40,993 nt of DNA from an uncultured beta proteobacterium (GCA_903870065.1 CAIQBN010000506.1:1-40993), one strand, 5' to 3'; shown: positions 1 through 7,257, counted from the stretch's first letter. Notes: generated from the letters alone by a model not told the origin. Translations and numbers: made by a program.

Positions 1-165
1 ACCGGCGCTGCACAGTGCATCGGGAAAGTTCAAGAGTTGATGAAAGCGTTTGTTCGCTGCCACTAAACCCAGCTCGTGGTCGAACACAGTGAATCCGATA
101 TCGAGTTGATCCACTGCTTCGGCGAGCATTGTCAACTGATCAATCAGGCCCAGATCAATGGCCAT
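1..165 (-). CDS. PAS-domain sensor protein, N-terminal fragment (cut by window edge)
   Basis: The first 55 codons of a gene that runs off the left edge. The start is an ATG at 163-165 with a GAGGAG ribosome site about 5 bases upstream. The residues fit the start of a PAS fold of the PAS_7 kind: an amphipathic helix (LIDQLTMLAEAVDQL) leads into DIGFTVFDHELGLVAANKRF, where the conserved pattern is a hydrophobic strand, 'VFD', 'L' and then 'N-R-F'. Such N-terminal PAS domains usually precede a histidine kinase or GGDEF module, but the output domain lies outside the window and cannot be named. It is transcribed away from the cytochrome c gene at 567. Confidence 0.6.
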   Translation of the reverse strand, partial: MAIDLGLIDQLTMLAEAVDQLDIGFTVFDHELGLVAANKRFHQLLNFPDALCSAG

Positions 166-271
166 GCCTGCTCCTCAACGGTCTTGTCTTCTTATTGTGG
201 GTTCCCATGTGTGAGTCTACGCCTCCCGCAACTGCAAGCTGCCGCGCTGAAGCACTTCAATCGGAAAATTG

Positions 272-418
272 TTAATTCTGCATTTCCGGTGCAAGCCCGG
301 CGGTCTTCGACACTGTTTGCACCGCTATACGCAAGCCCACCTCTGCCCCTTCCCCGAACAGCGCACCAAGCGCCAGAGCAGGCTTGATGACCGCAAGCCT
401 CACCGAATGAATATCCAT
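272..418 (-). CDS. Possible small ORF, 48 aa, unknown
   Basis: An ATG-to-TAA frame of 48 codons lies in the otherwise gene-free stretch between the PAS gene and the cytochrome gene. The product begins MDIHSVRLAVIKPAL and ends GLAPEMQN. It is rich in Ala, Leu and Gly, with third positions often G or C as in the neighbours, which is the only hint of coding. No ribosome site is visible, and its start lies 15 bases past a copy of the intergenic repeat. I recognise no family. It may be noise. Confidence 0.22.
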   Translation of the reverse strand: MDIHSVRLAVIKPALALGALFGEGAEVGLRIAVQTVSKTAGLAPEMQN

Positions 419-432
419 AGTCAAATCAGACG

Positions 433-464
433 CTAGCCCTCGCAGAACATGCGACTTATGCTAT
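433..464 (-). repeat. Intergenic repeat, copy 1 of 5
   Basis: On the minus strand this reads ATAGC, 16 bases, then GCGAGGGCTAG. It matches the pattern shared by four other sites in the window (ATAGC-N16-RCGRGGGCT). It is the only copy on the minus strand and has G instead of A at the first base of the second block. The following bases (CGTCTGATTTGA) resemble the tail of the Comamonadaceae intergenic repeat as I remember it. Confidence 0.55.
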
Positions 465-566
465 ATAAATGGTAGCAATGGCCGCGGGTATACCCCAGGC
501 GTTCATTGCTCGACAACGACAACGAGCTTGACTAAGATCAATTTCAATTCGATCTGGAGGAAAAGC

Positions 567-1463
567 ATGCAGACCTGGCTAAAACGGGGTGTCCTGGGGC
601 TTGGAGTGCTGGTTTTGTTAACCGTAGCCGCACTCCTGTTCACAAGCATGCTTGGCGAACGCAAACTTCAACGAACATTGGAAATTGCGACCCAACCCGT
701 AGCGTGGTCCATTGATGCCGCCGGCATTGAACGGGGACACTATCTTTACCGCTCGCGTGGTTGCGCCGACTGCCATGGCGTTGATGGGGGTGGACGTGAA
801 TTCATCAATGACGGCAAGGGCATGCGTATCAGCGGCCCCAACATCACCTTAGGCGGGCCTGTTGTGAGGTACAGCGCGATGGATTGGGTACGTATCATCC
901 GCCATGGAGTCAAGTCCGACGGGCGTGTGGCATTCATCATGCCCAGTGAAGACTACAACCGATTCACTGACGCAGACGTGGCCGCAATCGTCGGCTATGT
1001 ACGTACGCTGCCGGCACGCGCCGACGGGATTGCCGTGGTTGAATTGCCATTGCCAGTCAAAGCGCTGTATGGGCTGGGCTTTATTCGCGACGCGTCCGAA
1101 AAAATTGACCACCGGTTGACCCCCGCCCAGCCAGTTGAGGCAGCGATCAATGCCCAGCATGGCTCCTACGTCGCCAACATGTGCATTGGCTGTCACGGGC
1201 CAGGCCTGTCAGGGGGCTCTATTCCTGGTGGGCCACCTGACTGGCCTGCCGCCGCCAATCTGACGCCTGGAGCAGGCAATGCCATGGCGGCGTATTCCGA
1301 TGCGAAGGCGTTTGTCACCATGCTGCGCTCTGGAAAGCGTGCCGATGGAAGTGCCATTCAGGTCATGCCATTTGAATCGCTGCGCGAACTCAATGACACC
1401 GATGCCTACGCGCTGCATGCCTTTTTAAAAACTGTACCGGCGCGAGCGCTCGGCAACCGGTAA
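567..1463 (+). CDS. Membrane-anchored diheme cytochrome c
   Basis: A 298-residue c-type cytochrome with two heme attachment sites, CADCH at residues 66-70 and CIGCH at 206-210. One hydrophobic segment at residues 8-28 is an uncleaved anchor or signal peptide, so the heme domains should face the periplasm. Each CxxCH opens one cytochrome c domain, with Met candidates for the sixth ligand (for example IMPSEDY near 125, and VMPFES in the C-terminal domain). The start is the ATG at 567 behind GGAGG (556-560). An earlier TTG at 528 is in frame but lacks a ribosome site. It resembles the cytochrome subunits that carry electrons from periplasmic dehydrogenases, but no dehydrogenase is adjacent, so its partner is unknown. 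Confidence 0.88.
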   Translation: MQTWLKRGVLGLGVLVLLTVAALLFTSMLGERKLQRTLEIATQPVAWSIDAAGIERGHYLYRSRGCADCHGVDGGGREFINDGKGMRISGPNITLGGPVVRYSAMDWVRIIRHGVKSDGRVAFIMPSEDYNRFTDADVAAIVGYVRTLPARADGIAVVELPLPVKALYGLGFIRDASEKIDHRLTPAQPVEAAINAQHGSYVANMCIGCHGPGLSGGSIPGGPPDWPAAANLTPGAGNAMAAYSDAKAFVTMLRSGKRADGSAIQVMPFESLRELNDTDAYALHAFLKTVPARALGNR

Positions 1464-1485
1464 GACCTACACGAGCTGAAACTGT

Positions 1486-2085
1486 CTAGCCAGTCGCCGT
1501 GCGAGGCAGCGTCAGCTTGTAGACTGATGTGCCGGCACGCAGATTGGGCAGCAGGCGCACGGTGCGCCCGTCCTGCAGACCAAAGCAGTCTTGGACGTGC
1601 AGTCCATTGCGCTCTGCCAGAGTAGCCAGATCAGCATGGGTGCCGACGCGGATGTTGGGTGTGTCGTACCACTGATAGGGCAGGCGGCGCGTCACCGGCA
1701 TGCGACCCAACAATACGCTCAGCCGATTCGGCCAATGGGCAAAATTGGGAAAAGCAACGACGCCAACCCGTCCTACGCGAACCGTCTCCAACAGCATCAC
1801 TTCCGCGTTGCGCAAGTGTTGCAGAGTGTCGATTTGAAGCACGATGTCGAACGACGCGTCGTCGAACATTGCCAACCCCTCATCCAGATTGAGCTGAATC
1901 ACATTGACACCGCGCTGAACACAGGCCAACACGTTGGCATCGGCGATCTCCACACCGTAACCGGTGCAACCCCGGGTTTGTTGCAGGTGGGCCAGCATAG
2001 CCCCATCGCCGCATCCCAGGTCCAGCACGCGCGAACCTAGCGGCACCAATTCAGCCAGCGCATGCATGGTGTTGATATCGGTCAT
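1486..2085 (-). CDS. metW: Methionine biosynthesis protein MetW
   Basis: A 199-residue SAM-dependent methyltransferase fold of the MetW family. The SAM-binding motif I is [11 protein letters not shown] at residues 21-31, followed by the acidic strand end 'YGVEIAD'. Other family signatures are '[10 protein letters not shown]' and '[21 protein letters not shown]'. MetW is found with MetX in Proteobacteria and is thought to support MetX activity; its exact reaction is not settled. Its ATG overlaps the metX stop as ATGA (2082-2085), so the two are translationally coupled and share the riboswitch upstream of metX. It converges with the cytochrome c gene 22 bases away. Confidence 0.93.
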   Translation of the reverse strand: MTDINTMHALAELVPLGSRVLDLGCGDGAMLAHLQQTRGCTGYGVEIADANVLACVQRGVNVIQLNLDEGLAMFDDASFDIVLQIDTLQHLRNAEVMLLETVRVGRVGVVAFPNFAHWPNRLSVLLGRMPVTRRLPYQWYDTPNIRVGTHADLATLAERNGLHVQDCFGLQDGRTVRLLPNLRAGTSVYKLTLPRTATG

Positions 2086-3287
2086 GGCGTTTCCCCCGCG
2101 CCCGCCACCACGCTGCTTTGCATGATGCGATCAAAATAGGAGCGCACAACGGCCAAATACCGCGGATCATCAAGCAAAAACGCATCATGTCCATGGGGCG
2201 CATCGATTTCGGCGTAACTCACGTCACGCTGGTTGTCGAGCAAGGCTTTAACGATTTCACGGCTGCGCTTGGGGCTAAATCGCCAGTCAGTCGTAAAACT
2301 CACCAGCAAAAATTTGCAACTGGCGGGCGCTAATGCCGCGCTGAGCTTGCCGCCGTATGACCGCGCTGGATCAAAATAGTCCAGCGCCCGTGTAATCAGC
2401 AGGTAGGTATTGGCGTCAAAATATTCAGCGAACTTATCGCCCTGGTAGCGCAGGTAGCTCTCGATCTGAAATTCCACGTCCTGGGTGCTGAATTTGTAGG
2501 GCCGGGTAAACCCTGCGACATCACTCCCCTCGGACATCTCGACGGCAATGGATTGCCGTAACTGGCGACCAAATTTTTCATTCATCACGTCGTCACTGAG
2601 GTACGTAATATGGCCGATCATGCGGGCGATGCGCAGGCCGCGCTTGGGCACCGTGCCGTGCTCATAAAAATGACCGCCATGAAAGTCCGGATCCGTCACA
2701 ATGGCGCGCCGGGCCACCTCGTTGAAGGCGATATTTTCGGCCGTGAGATTGGGCGCACTCGCCACAACTACGGCGTGCCGCACGCGACTGGGGTATTGCA
2801 GTGTCCAGCTGAGCGCCTGCATGCCACCCAACGAACCGCCCATGACAGCGGCCAGTGTTTCTATACCAAGCGCGTCCAATAGGCGCGCCTGCGCGTTGAC
2901 CCAGTCTTCGACCGTGACCACGGGGAAGTCTGCACCGTAGACCCGACCACTTCCAGTTGGCGCGTCCGGGTTGGCATGCATCGGTCCAGTGGAGCCGAAA
3001 CAAGAGCCCAGGTTGTTGACGCCAATGACAAAAAAGTGATCGGTATCCACCGATTTACCGGGGCCGATCATGGAGTCCCACCAACCCTCGGAGTTGGGTT
3101 GGCCGGGATACGTTCCTGCCACGTGATGTGATGCATTCAGCGCGTGGCAAATCAGCACCGCATTGGATCGCGTTGAATTGAGCCTGCCATAGGTCTCGAA
3201 ACTCAGGGAATATGCGCGCAGGGAAGCACCACTTTGCAAGTGCAAAGGGGCATCGAACAACATCGACTGTGGGGTTGCAAGCAGCAT
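2082..3287 (-). CDS. metX: Homoserine O-acyltransferase MetX
   Basis: A 401-residue alpha/beta hydrolase that acylates homoserine, the first committed step of methionine synthesis. The nucleophile elbow is GGSLGG with Ser152. The acid is Asp334 in [10 protein letters not shown] and the base is His367 in HGHDAFLL. The family block [12 protein letters not shown] is at residues 91-102. MetX proteins of Burkholderiales may use succinyl-CoA rather than acetyl-CoA, and the sequence alone does not settle this for me. The start fits the usual N-terminus (ATPQSM.FD.PL.LQSG). The ATG directly abuts a run of eight T, with no ribosome site in view. Upstream lie a SAM-II-like aptamer and an intrinsic terminator, so expression should fall when SAM is plentiful. 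Confidence 0.95.
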   Translation of the reverse strand: MLLATPQSMLFDAPLHLQSGASLRAYSLSFETYGRLNSTRSNAVLICHALNASHHVAGTYPGQPNSEGWWDSMIGPGKSVDTDHFFVIGVNNLGSCFGSTGPMHANPDAPTGSGRVYGADFPVVTVEDWVNAQARLLDALGIETLAAVMGGSLGGMQALSWTLQYPSRVRHAVVVASAPNLTAENIAFNEVARRAIVTDPDFHGGHFYEHGTVPKRGLRIARMIGHITYLSDDVMNEKFGRQLRQSIAVEMSEGSDVAGFTRPYKFSTQDVEFQIESYLRYQGDKFAEYFDANTYLLITRALDYFDPARSYGGKLSAALAPASCKFLLVSFTTDWRFSPKRSREIVKALLDNQRDVSYAEIDAPHGHDAFLLDDPRYLAVVRSYFDRIMQSSVVAGAGETP

Positions 3288-3328
3288 AAAAAAAAGTAAA
3301 CCCGACGACGCTAAACGCGGGCCGGGTT
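3288..3328 (-). terminator. Attenuator terminator in the metX leader
   Basis: On the minus strand AACCCG (3323-3328) pairs with CGGGTT (3299-3304). An inner CGC/GCG pair surrounds GTTTA, and eight T (3288-3295) follow and run into the metX ATG. The inner part of the hairpin holds CCGCGTTTAGC (3310-3320), which is complementary, with one mismatch, to GCTAAACACGG (3347-3357) in the aptamer. The terminator and the anti-terminator pairing therefore exclude each other. Confidence 0.75.
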
Positions 3329-3344
3329 GCAGGGGTGGAGGCGG

Positions 3345-3398
3345 GTCCGTGTTTAGCTGTATTTATTAAGCGCCCGCAAGCTGGAGCAAATTGGCGCT
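3345..3398 (-). promoter_or_regulatory. SAM-II-like riboswitch upstream of metX
   Basis: On the minus strand AGCGCC (3393-3398) pairs with GGCGCT (3369-3374) around an 18-base loop that begins AATTTG and ends CTTGCG. It is followed by TAATAAATACAGCTAAACACGG-type sequence (3347-3368). The order matches the SAM-II class: P1 stem, loop with AUUU...CC...UUGC, P1 closing strand, AAUAAAU, GCUAAA, GG. The 3' 22 bases agree with the crystallised SAM-II RNA, as I recall it, at about 17 positions, while the P1 stem differs but still pairs. In this class the loop forms a pseudoknot with the GCUAAA-GG tail when SAM binds. The position just ahead of metX, with a terminator between, supports the call. Confidence 0.82.
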
Positions 3399-3405
3399 GC
3401 GGTGC

Positions 3406-3414
3406 AGTATATCA
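3406..3414 (-). promoter_or_regulatory. Extended -10 promoter of the metXW leader
   Basis: TGATATACT on the minus strand fits the extended -10 form TGnTATAAT with one mismatch. No good -35 hexamer lies at 16-18 bases, as is common for extended -10 promoters. The predicted start point, about 7 bases downstream near 3398-3400, would put the first transcribed bases right at the P1 stem of the SAM-II aptamer. Confidence 0.55.
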
Positions 3415-3458
3415 ATCTTGCGCCACTGACTGCGCCCACAGTGCGACGCAGAAAGGAC

Positions 3459-4019
3459 TCAGTCCCACACCAGGGCTGTCAGCCCCAGCCCGAAAAAGAT
3501 AAGAGCCGACACCACATGCACGATGCGAATGGGTACCAGTTTGGTGATTTTCTCACCCAGCCAGACCACCGGTGCGTTGGCAAGCATCATGCCCAGCGTC
3601 GTTCCGGCGACCACCCAGAACCAGGCGTGGTACTGCGCCGCCAACATGACTGTGGCAATCTGGGTCTTGTCACCCATCTCCGCCAGAAAAAAGGCGACGA
3701 CGGTGGTGCCAAAAACACCGAAGCGGGGTGCTCCATCTTCCTCGCTATCATCCATGCGGTCGGGAATTAACATCCACACGGCCATGGCAATGAACGAGCC
3801 CCCGAGCACCCAACGCAGAACATCAGGGCCGAGCACAGTGGTCACCCAAGCACCTGCCGCGCCGGCCAGCGCATGATTGACGATGGTGGCAACAAAAATG
3901 CCCAGAACAATCGGCCAGGGTTTACGAAAACGTGCAGCAAGAATAAGCGCAAGAAGTTGCGTCTTGTCGCCCATTTCTGCTAAAGCGACGATGCCGGTTG
4001 AAACGAGGAATGCTTCCAT
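3459..4019 (-). CDS. UPF0016/GDT1 family manganese exporter-like membrane protein
   Basis: A 186-residue membrane protein with the two inverted repeats of the UPF0016 (TMEM165/GDT1) family. Each carries the E-x-G-D-K-T signature: EMGDKTQLLAL near residue 15 and EMGDKTQIATV near residue 110. About six hydrophobic segments are present. Bacterial members such as Vibrio MneA export Mn2+. The start is the ATG at 4017-4019 (MEAFLVSTGIVALAEMGDKT), 9 bases after GGAG. Upstream frame extension enters the riboswitch leader and is not coding. A yybP-ykoY manganese riboswitch precedes it, which supports a role in relieving manganese excess. Confidence 0.9.
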   Translation of the reverse strand: MEAFLVSTGIVALAEMGDKTQLLALILAARFRKPWPIVLGIFVATIVNHALAGAAGAWVTTVLGPDVLRWVLGGSFIAMAVWMLIPDRMDDSEEDGAPRFGVFGTTVVAFFLAEMGDKTQIATVMLAAQYHAWFWVVAGTTLGMMLANAPVVWLGEKITKLVPIRIVHVVSALIFFGLGLTALVWD

Positions 4020-4028
4020 GGTGGTGAA

Positions 4029-4079
4029 CTCCGGCCGGAAAAAACCGATGACTGCACGGCAACCCCGGCCAAAACGGAG
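4029..4079 (-). promoter_or_regulatory. Hairpin sequestering the ribosome site of the UPF0016 gene
   Basis: On the minus strand CTCCG (4075-4079) and GCCGG (4065-4069) can pair with CCGGC and CGGAG (4029-4038), leaving a small bulge. The 3' arm contains the GGAG ribosome site of the downstream gene. This looks like the expression platform of the manganese riboswitch, acting on translation. A short CCG/CGG pair followed by six T (about 4041-4062) could add weak termination. Confidence 0.55.
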
Positions 4080-4083
4080 GCAT

Positions 4084-4217
4084 GCAGCCAAAGGTCTCGC
4101 CAAGTTCCACGCATGTGAAAACCGCTTGCGCCATGCCAGCCACAGCAATGTGACCCAACAAGTCTGTTGACGCAAGCCCCTCTCAAAAAAGAAGGGCGGC
4201 TACTCCCCAATGACAGC
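4084..4217 (-). promoter_or_regulatory. yybP-ykoY manganese riboswitch
   Basis: The minus strand carries the hallmark blocks in order: GGGGAGTAGCC (about 4198-4208), a GCCC/GGGGC hairpin, GCGTCAACAGACT, and GGCGAGACCTTTGG (about 4088-4101). The ends GCTGTCATTGG (4207-4217) and CCTTTGGCTGC (4084-4094) can pair as P1 with a few mismatches. This class binds Mn2+ and is commonly found ahead of UPF0016, MntP and P-type ATPase genes; here the next gene is UPF0016. It lies in the divergent region shared with amtB. Confidence 0.88.
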
Positions 4218-4259
4218 AAATATTGTAGCCGCCGCCAATCTGGATCAATAAACCCATTC

Positions 4260-4275
4260 TGGCGCATAAATTGCT
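4260..4275 (+). promoter_or_regulatory. Sigma-54 promoter of amtB
   Basis: TGGCGCATAAATTGCT matches the -24/-12 consensus TGGCAC-N5-TTGCW, with GG and GC exactly ten bases apart. The predicted start point is near 4286, about 60 bases before the amtB ATG. Ammonium transporter genes are classic NtrC/sigma-54 targets. Confidence 0.78.
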
Positions 4276-4279
4276 TATT

Positions 4280-4317
4280 TTGGTGCGATTTCTTTTTATT
4301 CATAAGAGACGCACCAA
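4280..4317. repeat. Inverted repeat in the amtB leader
   Basis: TTGGTGCG (4280-4287) and CGCACCAA (4310-4317) are perfect inverted arms 22 bases apart. The core TGGTGC/GCACCA equals NtrC half-sites, although NtrC sites normally lie upstream of the promoter and these start at the predicted +1. It could be a downstream operator or a leader hairpin. Confidence 0.45.
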
Positions 4318-4346
4318 TTGGCAGCATCTAAAACAAAGAGGTTGAT

Positions 4347-5549
4347 ATGGAAGCACTAAAACAGGGCGCAGACGCTCTGTTCATTCTTCTGGGCGGCATC
4401 ATGGTCTTGGCCATGCACGCTGGATTTGCATTTCTGGAGCTTGGCACTGTACGTCGCAAGAATCAGGTCAATGCCCTGGTCAAAATATTGGTGGACTTTT
4501 CAGTGTCCACCGTGGTGTATTTCCTGGTTGGTTACGCAGTCGCTTATGGCACCAGCTTCTTTGTCGGTGCGGAAGTGCTGGCCGCGCGCAATGGATATGA
4601 GTTGGTCAAGTTCTTTTTCCTGCTGACATTTGCCGCCGCCATACCGGCCATCAATTCAGGAGGAATTGCCGAACGGGCCCGTTTTTGGCCTCAACTGATT
4701 GCAACAGCGGTCATCGTCGGCTTTGTGTATCCCTTTTTTGAAGGAATGATGTGGAACCAGAATTTTGGCGTGCAGGCATGGATCAAAGCATTGACCGGTG
4801 AGGAATTCCACGACTTCGCCGGTAGCGTGGTGGTACATGCCGTGGGTGGGTGGATTGCCCTGCCGGCGGTCATCTTGCTAGGCGCTCGCAGCAACCGCTA
4901 CCGCAAAGACGGTGCCATCTCTGCGCACCCACCTTCGAGCATTCCTTTTCTGGCTCTGGGTGCCTGGATTTTGACCGTAGGCTGGTTTGGGTTTAATGTG
5001 ATGAGCGCGCAAACCCTGGACAAGATCTCCGGACTGGTGGCAGTTAACTCACTCATGGCGATGGTCGGGGGAACGCTGGCAGCCCTGATCGCGGGAAAGA
5101 ATGACCCCGGTTTTGTACACAATGGGCCGCTGGCAGGACTGGTAGCGGTATGTGCAGGCTCCGATCTTATGCACCCATTAGGTGCGTTGGTAGTTGGCGC
5201 AGCGGCCGGCACCGTTTTTGTCGTCATGTTCACACTGACGCAGAATCGATGGAAAATTGACGATGTGCTCGGGGTTTGGCCCTTGCATGGCCTATGCGGC
5301 ACCCTAGGCGGAATAGCGGCTGGCATTTTTGGAACCAAGGCACTGGGCGGACTCGGCGGCATTTCTTTCACCGCCCAACTCATTGGCACCAGCATCGGGG
5401 TCGCCTGGGCCGTTTTCGGCGGCGTGCTGGTATACGGAATACTAAAAGCAACAATGGGACTTCGCCTGAGCCAGGAAGAGGAGTACGACGGCGCAGATCT
5501 GTCTATTCACAAGATCAGCGCATCCCCGGAGCGCGAAGCCAACTGGTGA
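4347..5549 (+). CDS. amtB: Ammonium transporter AmtB
   Basis: A 400-residue ammonium channel of the Amt/Mep/Rh family with about eleven membrane helices. The twin pore histidines are visible as His164 (VVVHAVGGW) and His314 (WPLHGLCGT), and the conserved acidic residue as Asp156 (FHDFAGS). The start is the ATG at 4347 behind AGAGG. The protein has no signal-peptide extension of the kind removed in E. coli. No glnK gene is adjacent, which is unusual because glnK-amtB is the common pair. The sigma-54 promoter predicts induction under nitrogen limitation. Confidence 0.95.
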   Translation: MEALKQGADALFILLGGIMVLAMHAGFAFLELGTVRRKNQVNALVKILVDFSVSTVVYFLVGYAVAYGTSFFVGAEVLAARNGYELVKFFFLLTFAAAIPAINSGGIAERARFWPQLIATAVIVGFVYPFFEGMMWNQNFGVQAWIKALTGEEFHDFAGSVVVHAVGGWIALPAVILLGARSNRYRKDGAISAHPPSSIPFLALGAWILTVGWFGFNVMSAQTLDKISGLVAVNSLMAMVGGTLAALIAGKNDPGFVHNGPLAGLVAVCAGSDLMHPLGALVVGAAAGTVFVVMFTLTQNRWKIDDVLGVWPLHGLCGTLGGIAAGIFGTKALGGLGGISFTAQLIGTSIGVAWAVFGGVLVYGILKATMGLRLSQEEEYDGADLSIHKISASPEREANW

Positions 5550-5680
5550 GCTTTTTTAATCGAGCAACATGCCCATCTGCAACTGGAGTACCAAGGCAAT
5601 TGCGGGACAATAGCCGATTCCTTGCAATGGTTCACACCGGGCGCCGCGGCAGGGTCAATTTTGAACTGGGAGTGATCGGT

Positions 5681-6100
5681 ATGGGCTTGCAGTGGCGCGA
5701 ACAGCTTAGCGTTGGAAACGATTTGATCGATGCCGACCATCAGCGGCTCATTGAAATTATCAATTTGGCCGATCACAGCCTGCGAACCGTTAATCGCGCC
5801 GAATTGGTGACTGCGCTGGATCAATTGTTCAAATATTCACAAGTGCATTTTGGTTTGGAAGAGAAAATTGCGGCGGCTGTTGGGTACCCTAACGTCAGTC
5901 AAATTCATGCTTCGCACGAATCGCTGCTGGAAAAGCTCACCCAACTCACGCAACAAATTGGCGCCAAGTGGGACGCCACGGCGGCGGAACATTTCGGAGC
6001 ATTTTTGCGCGAATGGCTGATCAACCATGTCATCAAGGAGGACATGCTGTTGAAACCCTACTTGAAGACATTTTCTCCCCGGTTTGATCCGCGGGTGTAG
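5681..6100 (+). CDS. Bacteriohemerythrin, single domain
   Basis: A 139-residue hemerythrin-like protein expected to hold a non-heme di-iron site for O2. Ligand candidates are His20 (DADHQRL), His56 and Glu60 (HFGLE), His79 (HESLLEKL), His116 and Asp121 (HVIKED). The helix-3 pair, normally HxxxH, reads I-H-A-S-H here, so the first histidine sits one residue late (His76) and Ile75 takes its place. The start is the ATG at 5681 behind GGGAG (5668-5672); a longer frame reaches back into amtB and is rejected. It faces a hemerythrin-diguanylate cyclase gene on the other strand. Confidence 0.85.
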   Translation: MGLQWREQLSVGNDLIDADHQRLIEIINLADHSLRTVNRAELVTALDQLFKYSQVHFGLEEKIAAAVGYPNVSQIHASHESLLEKLTQLTQQIGAKWDATAAEHFGAFLREWLINHVIKEDMLLKPYLKTFSPRFDPRV

Positions 6101-6112
6101 GACAGGCACCGC

Positions 6113-6130
6113 GGTCGGGTCGGGTCGGGG
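6113..6130 (+). repeat. G-rich GTCGG tandem between convergent genes
   Basis: GGTCGGGTCGGGTCGGGG has four G runs (2, 3, 3 and 4 long) separated by TC. It fits a two-layer G-quadruplex pattern and sits in the 41-base gap between the two convergent hemerythrin genes. A classic terminator hairpin with a T run is not visible here. Confidence 0.4.
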
Positions 6131-6141
6131 CTGCACCTGTT

Positions 6142-7257
6142 TCAGTCGATCACGACCGCCACGCAATTGCGCCCGTTGCGCTTAGCCAAATAGACGCCCT
6201 GATCGGCCTTTTTGATCAGATCCTCCATGGATGCCTGCTCGGGCGTGCGCGATGCTACGCCCACACTGATACTGCCACGCCATTCGCCCCCGCCCGCCCG
6301 GACTTTTAATTCAGAAACGTCACGCCGGATTTTCTCCGCCAACTTGCGCGCCCCGCCAATTGGCGTGCCAACGCAAATGATCAGGAATTCGTCGCCACCC
6401 ATGCGACAAACCCGATCGTCAGTGCGCACCGAATGCTGCAGACAGGCTGACAGTTCCCTCAATACGGCGTCCCCCGCATCATGCCCATGCACATCGTTTA
6501 CGCCTTTGAAGCCATCGGCGTCAATCATCATGCAGGACAAGTCTGTGTTGTCGCGTGCACTGGTTTGCCATTCATCCAGCAAAACACGCATTGCGTAGCG
6601 ACGATTGGGCAACCCGGTCAGCACATCCGTGTTGGCCTGGCTCTCAAATCGCTGATTGGCTAGTGTCAAGGCCTGCGTTCGCTCGGCTACGCGCGCCTCC
6701 AGGCTGGTATTGAGTTGTACCAACTCCCGGTTGCGCTCGGACACTTGTTGGAATAGCCCATTCAGGGCCGACAGGAGTGCATCCGTGGCAGGGTCCGCAC
6801 TACGCGTTGACTCGGACTGTGACGGGTCCAGCACTCCTCCAGACCGTCGTGCGGCAATTTGCCTGGCCATCAACTGGTCAGTTCCCAAAATATGGTAGGC
6901 CAACCAATGGGTCAAAAACTCCAACAAAGACTTGGCTGCACCAGGATTGCTGGCGGCTAAGCCACTTCGCAAGGCGGCGACTTGCTCCATGAACAGACGG
7001 TGGCCTTGTTGGTGGTCTTCAATATCACCTTCGTCGAGGTCCATTTCGACCATCATGGCTTCTTCTTCCGAGAAGTGGTAGGCGGCATAACTCGCCAACT
7101 CGGTGAAAACGACCTCGATTTCGCTTTGCAGCGCGCCTTCCTGGCGCATGACCAAATTTCCGAACCGGTTAATGACTTGCACCAAATGGTGGTGCTGCGC
7201 ATCGACGTCAGCTAACCCGGTTACAAAACATTGGTTCCACTTAAATGCATCCACCAT
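6142..7257 (-). CDS. Hemerythrin-diguanylate cyclase fusion
   Basis: A 371-residue protein with an N-terminal hemerythrin domain (about residues 5-135), a coiled linker (about 160-205) and a GGDEF domain (about 206-370). The iron ligands are complete: His22, His61 and Glu65, His82 and His86 (HQQGH), His122 and Asp127. The active site is GGDEF at 287-291, with an RxxD inhibitory site (Arg278-Asp281) five residues before it. Vibrio cholerae Bhr-DGC has the same architecture and is more active in the di-ferrous form, so this enzyme probably ties c-di-GMP synthesis to oxygen or redox state. The start is the ATG at 7257 with GGGAG upstream. Confidence 0.92.
   Translation of the reverse strand: MVDAFKWNQCFVTGLADVDAQHHHLVQVINRFGNLVMRQEGALQSEIEVVFTELASYAAYHFSEEEAMMVEMDLDEGDIEDHQQGHRLFMEQVAALRSGLAASNPGAAKSLLEFLTHWLAYHILGTDQLMARQIAARRSGGVLDPSQSESTRSADPATDALLSALNGLFQQVSERNRELVQLNTSLEARVAERTQALTLANQRFESQANTDVLTGLPNRRYAMRVLLDEWQTSARDNTDLSCMMIDADGFKGVNDVHGHDAGDAVLRELSACLQHSVRTDDRVCRMGGDEFLIICVGTPIGGARKLAEKIRRDVSELKVRAGGGEWRGSISVGVASRTPEQASMEDLIKKADQGVYLAKRNGRNCVAVVID

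Larger units (their letters stand above)
166..566. other. Gene-poor intergenic stretch
   Basis: About 400 bases separate the start of the PAS gene from the start of the cytochrome gene, so the two are divergent and promoters for both should be here. I see one repeat copy (433-464), a doubtful 48-codon frame (272-418), and the string TGCTATATAAAT (459-470) that could serve as an extended -10 for the cytochrome gene but overlaps the repeat. Nothing else convincing was seen. Confidence 0.5.

Noticed and set aside
76..387. Plus-strand open frame of 103 codons at the left end
   Set aside because: It covers the start and ribosome site of the minus-strand PAS gene, has no family likeness and an unlike codon pattern; it is a shadow frame.
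5276..5680. Upstream extension of the bacteriohemerythrin frame into amtB
   Set aside because: It overlaps the well-supported end of amtB and is not hemerythrin-like; the ATG at 5681 has its own ribosome site.
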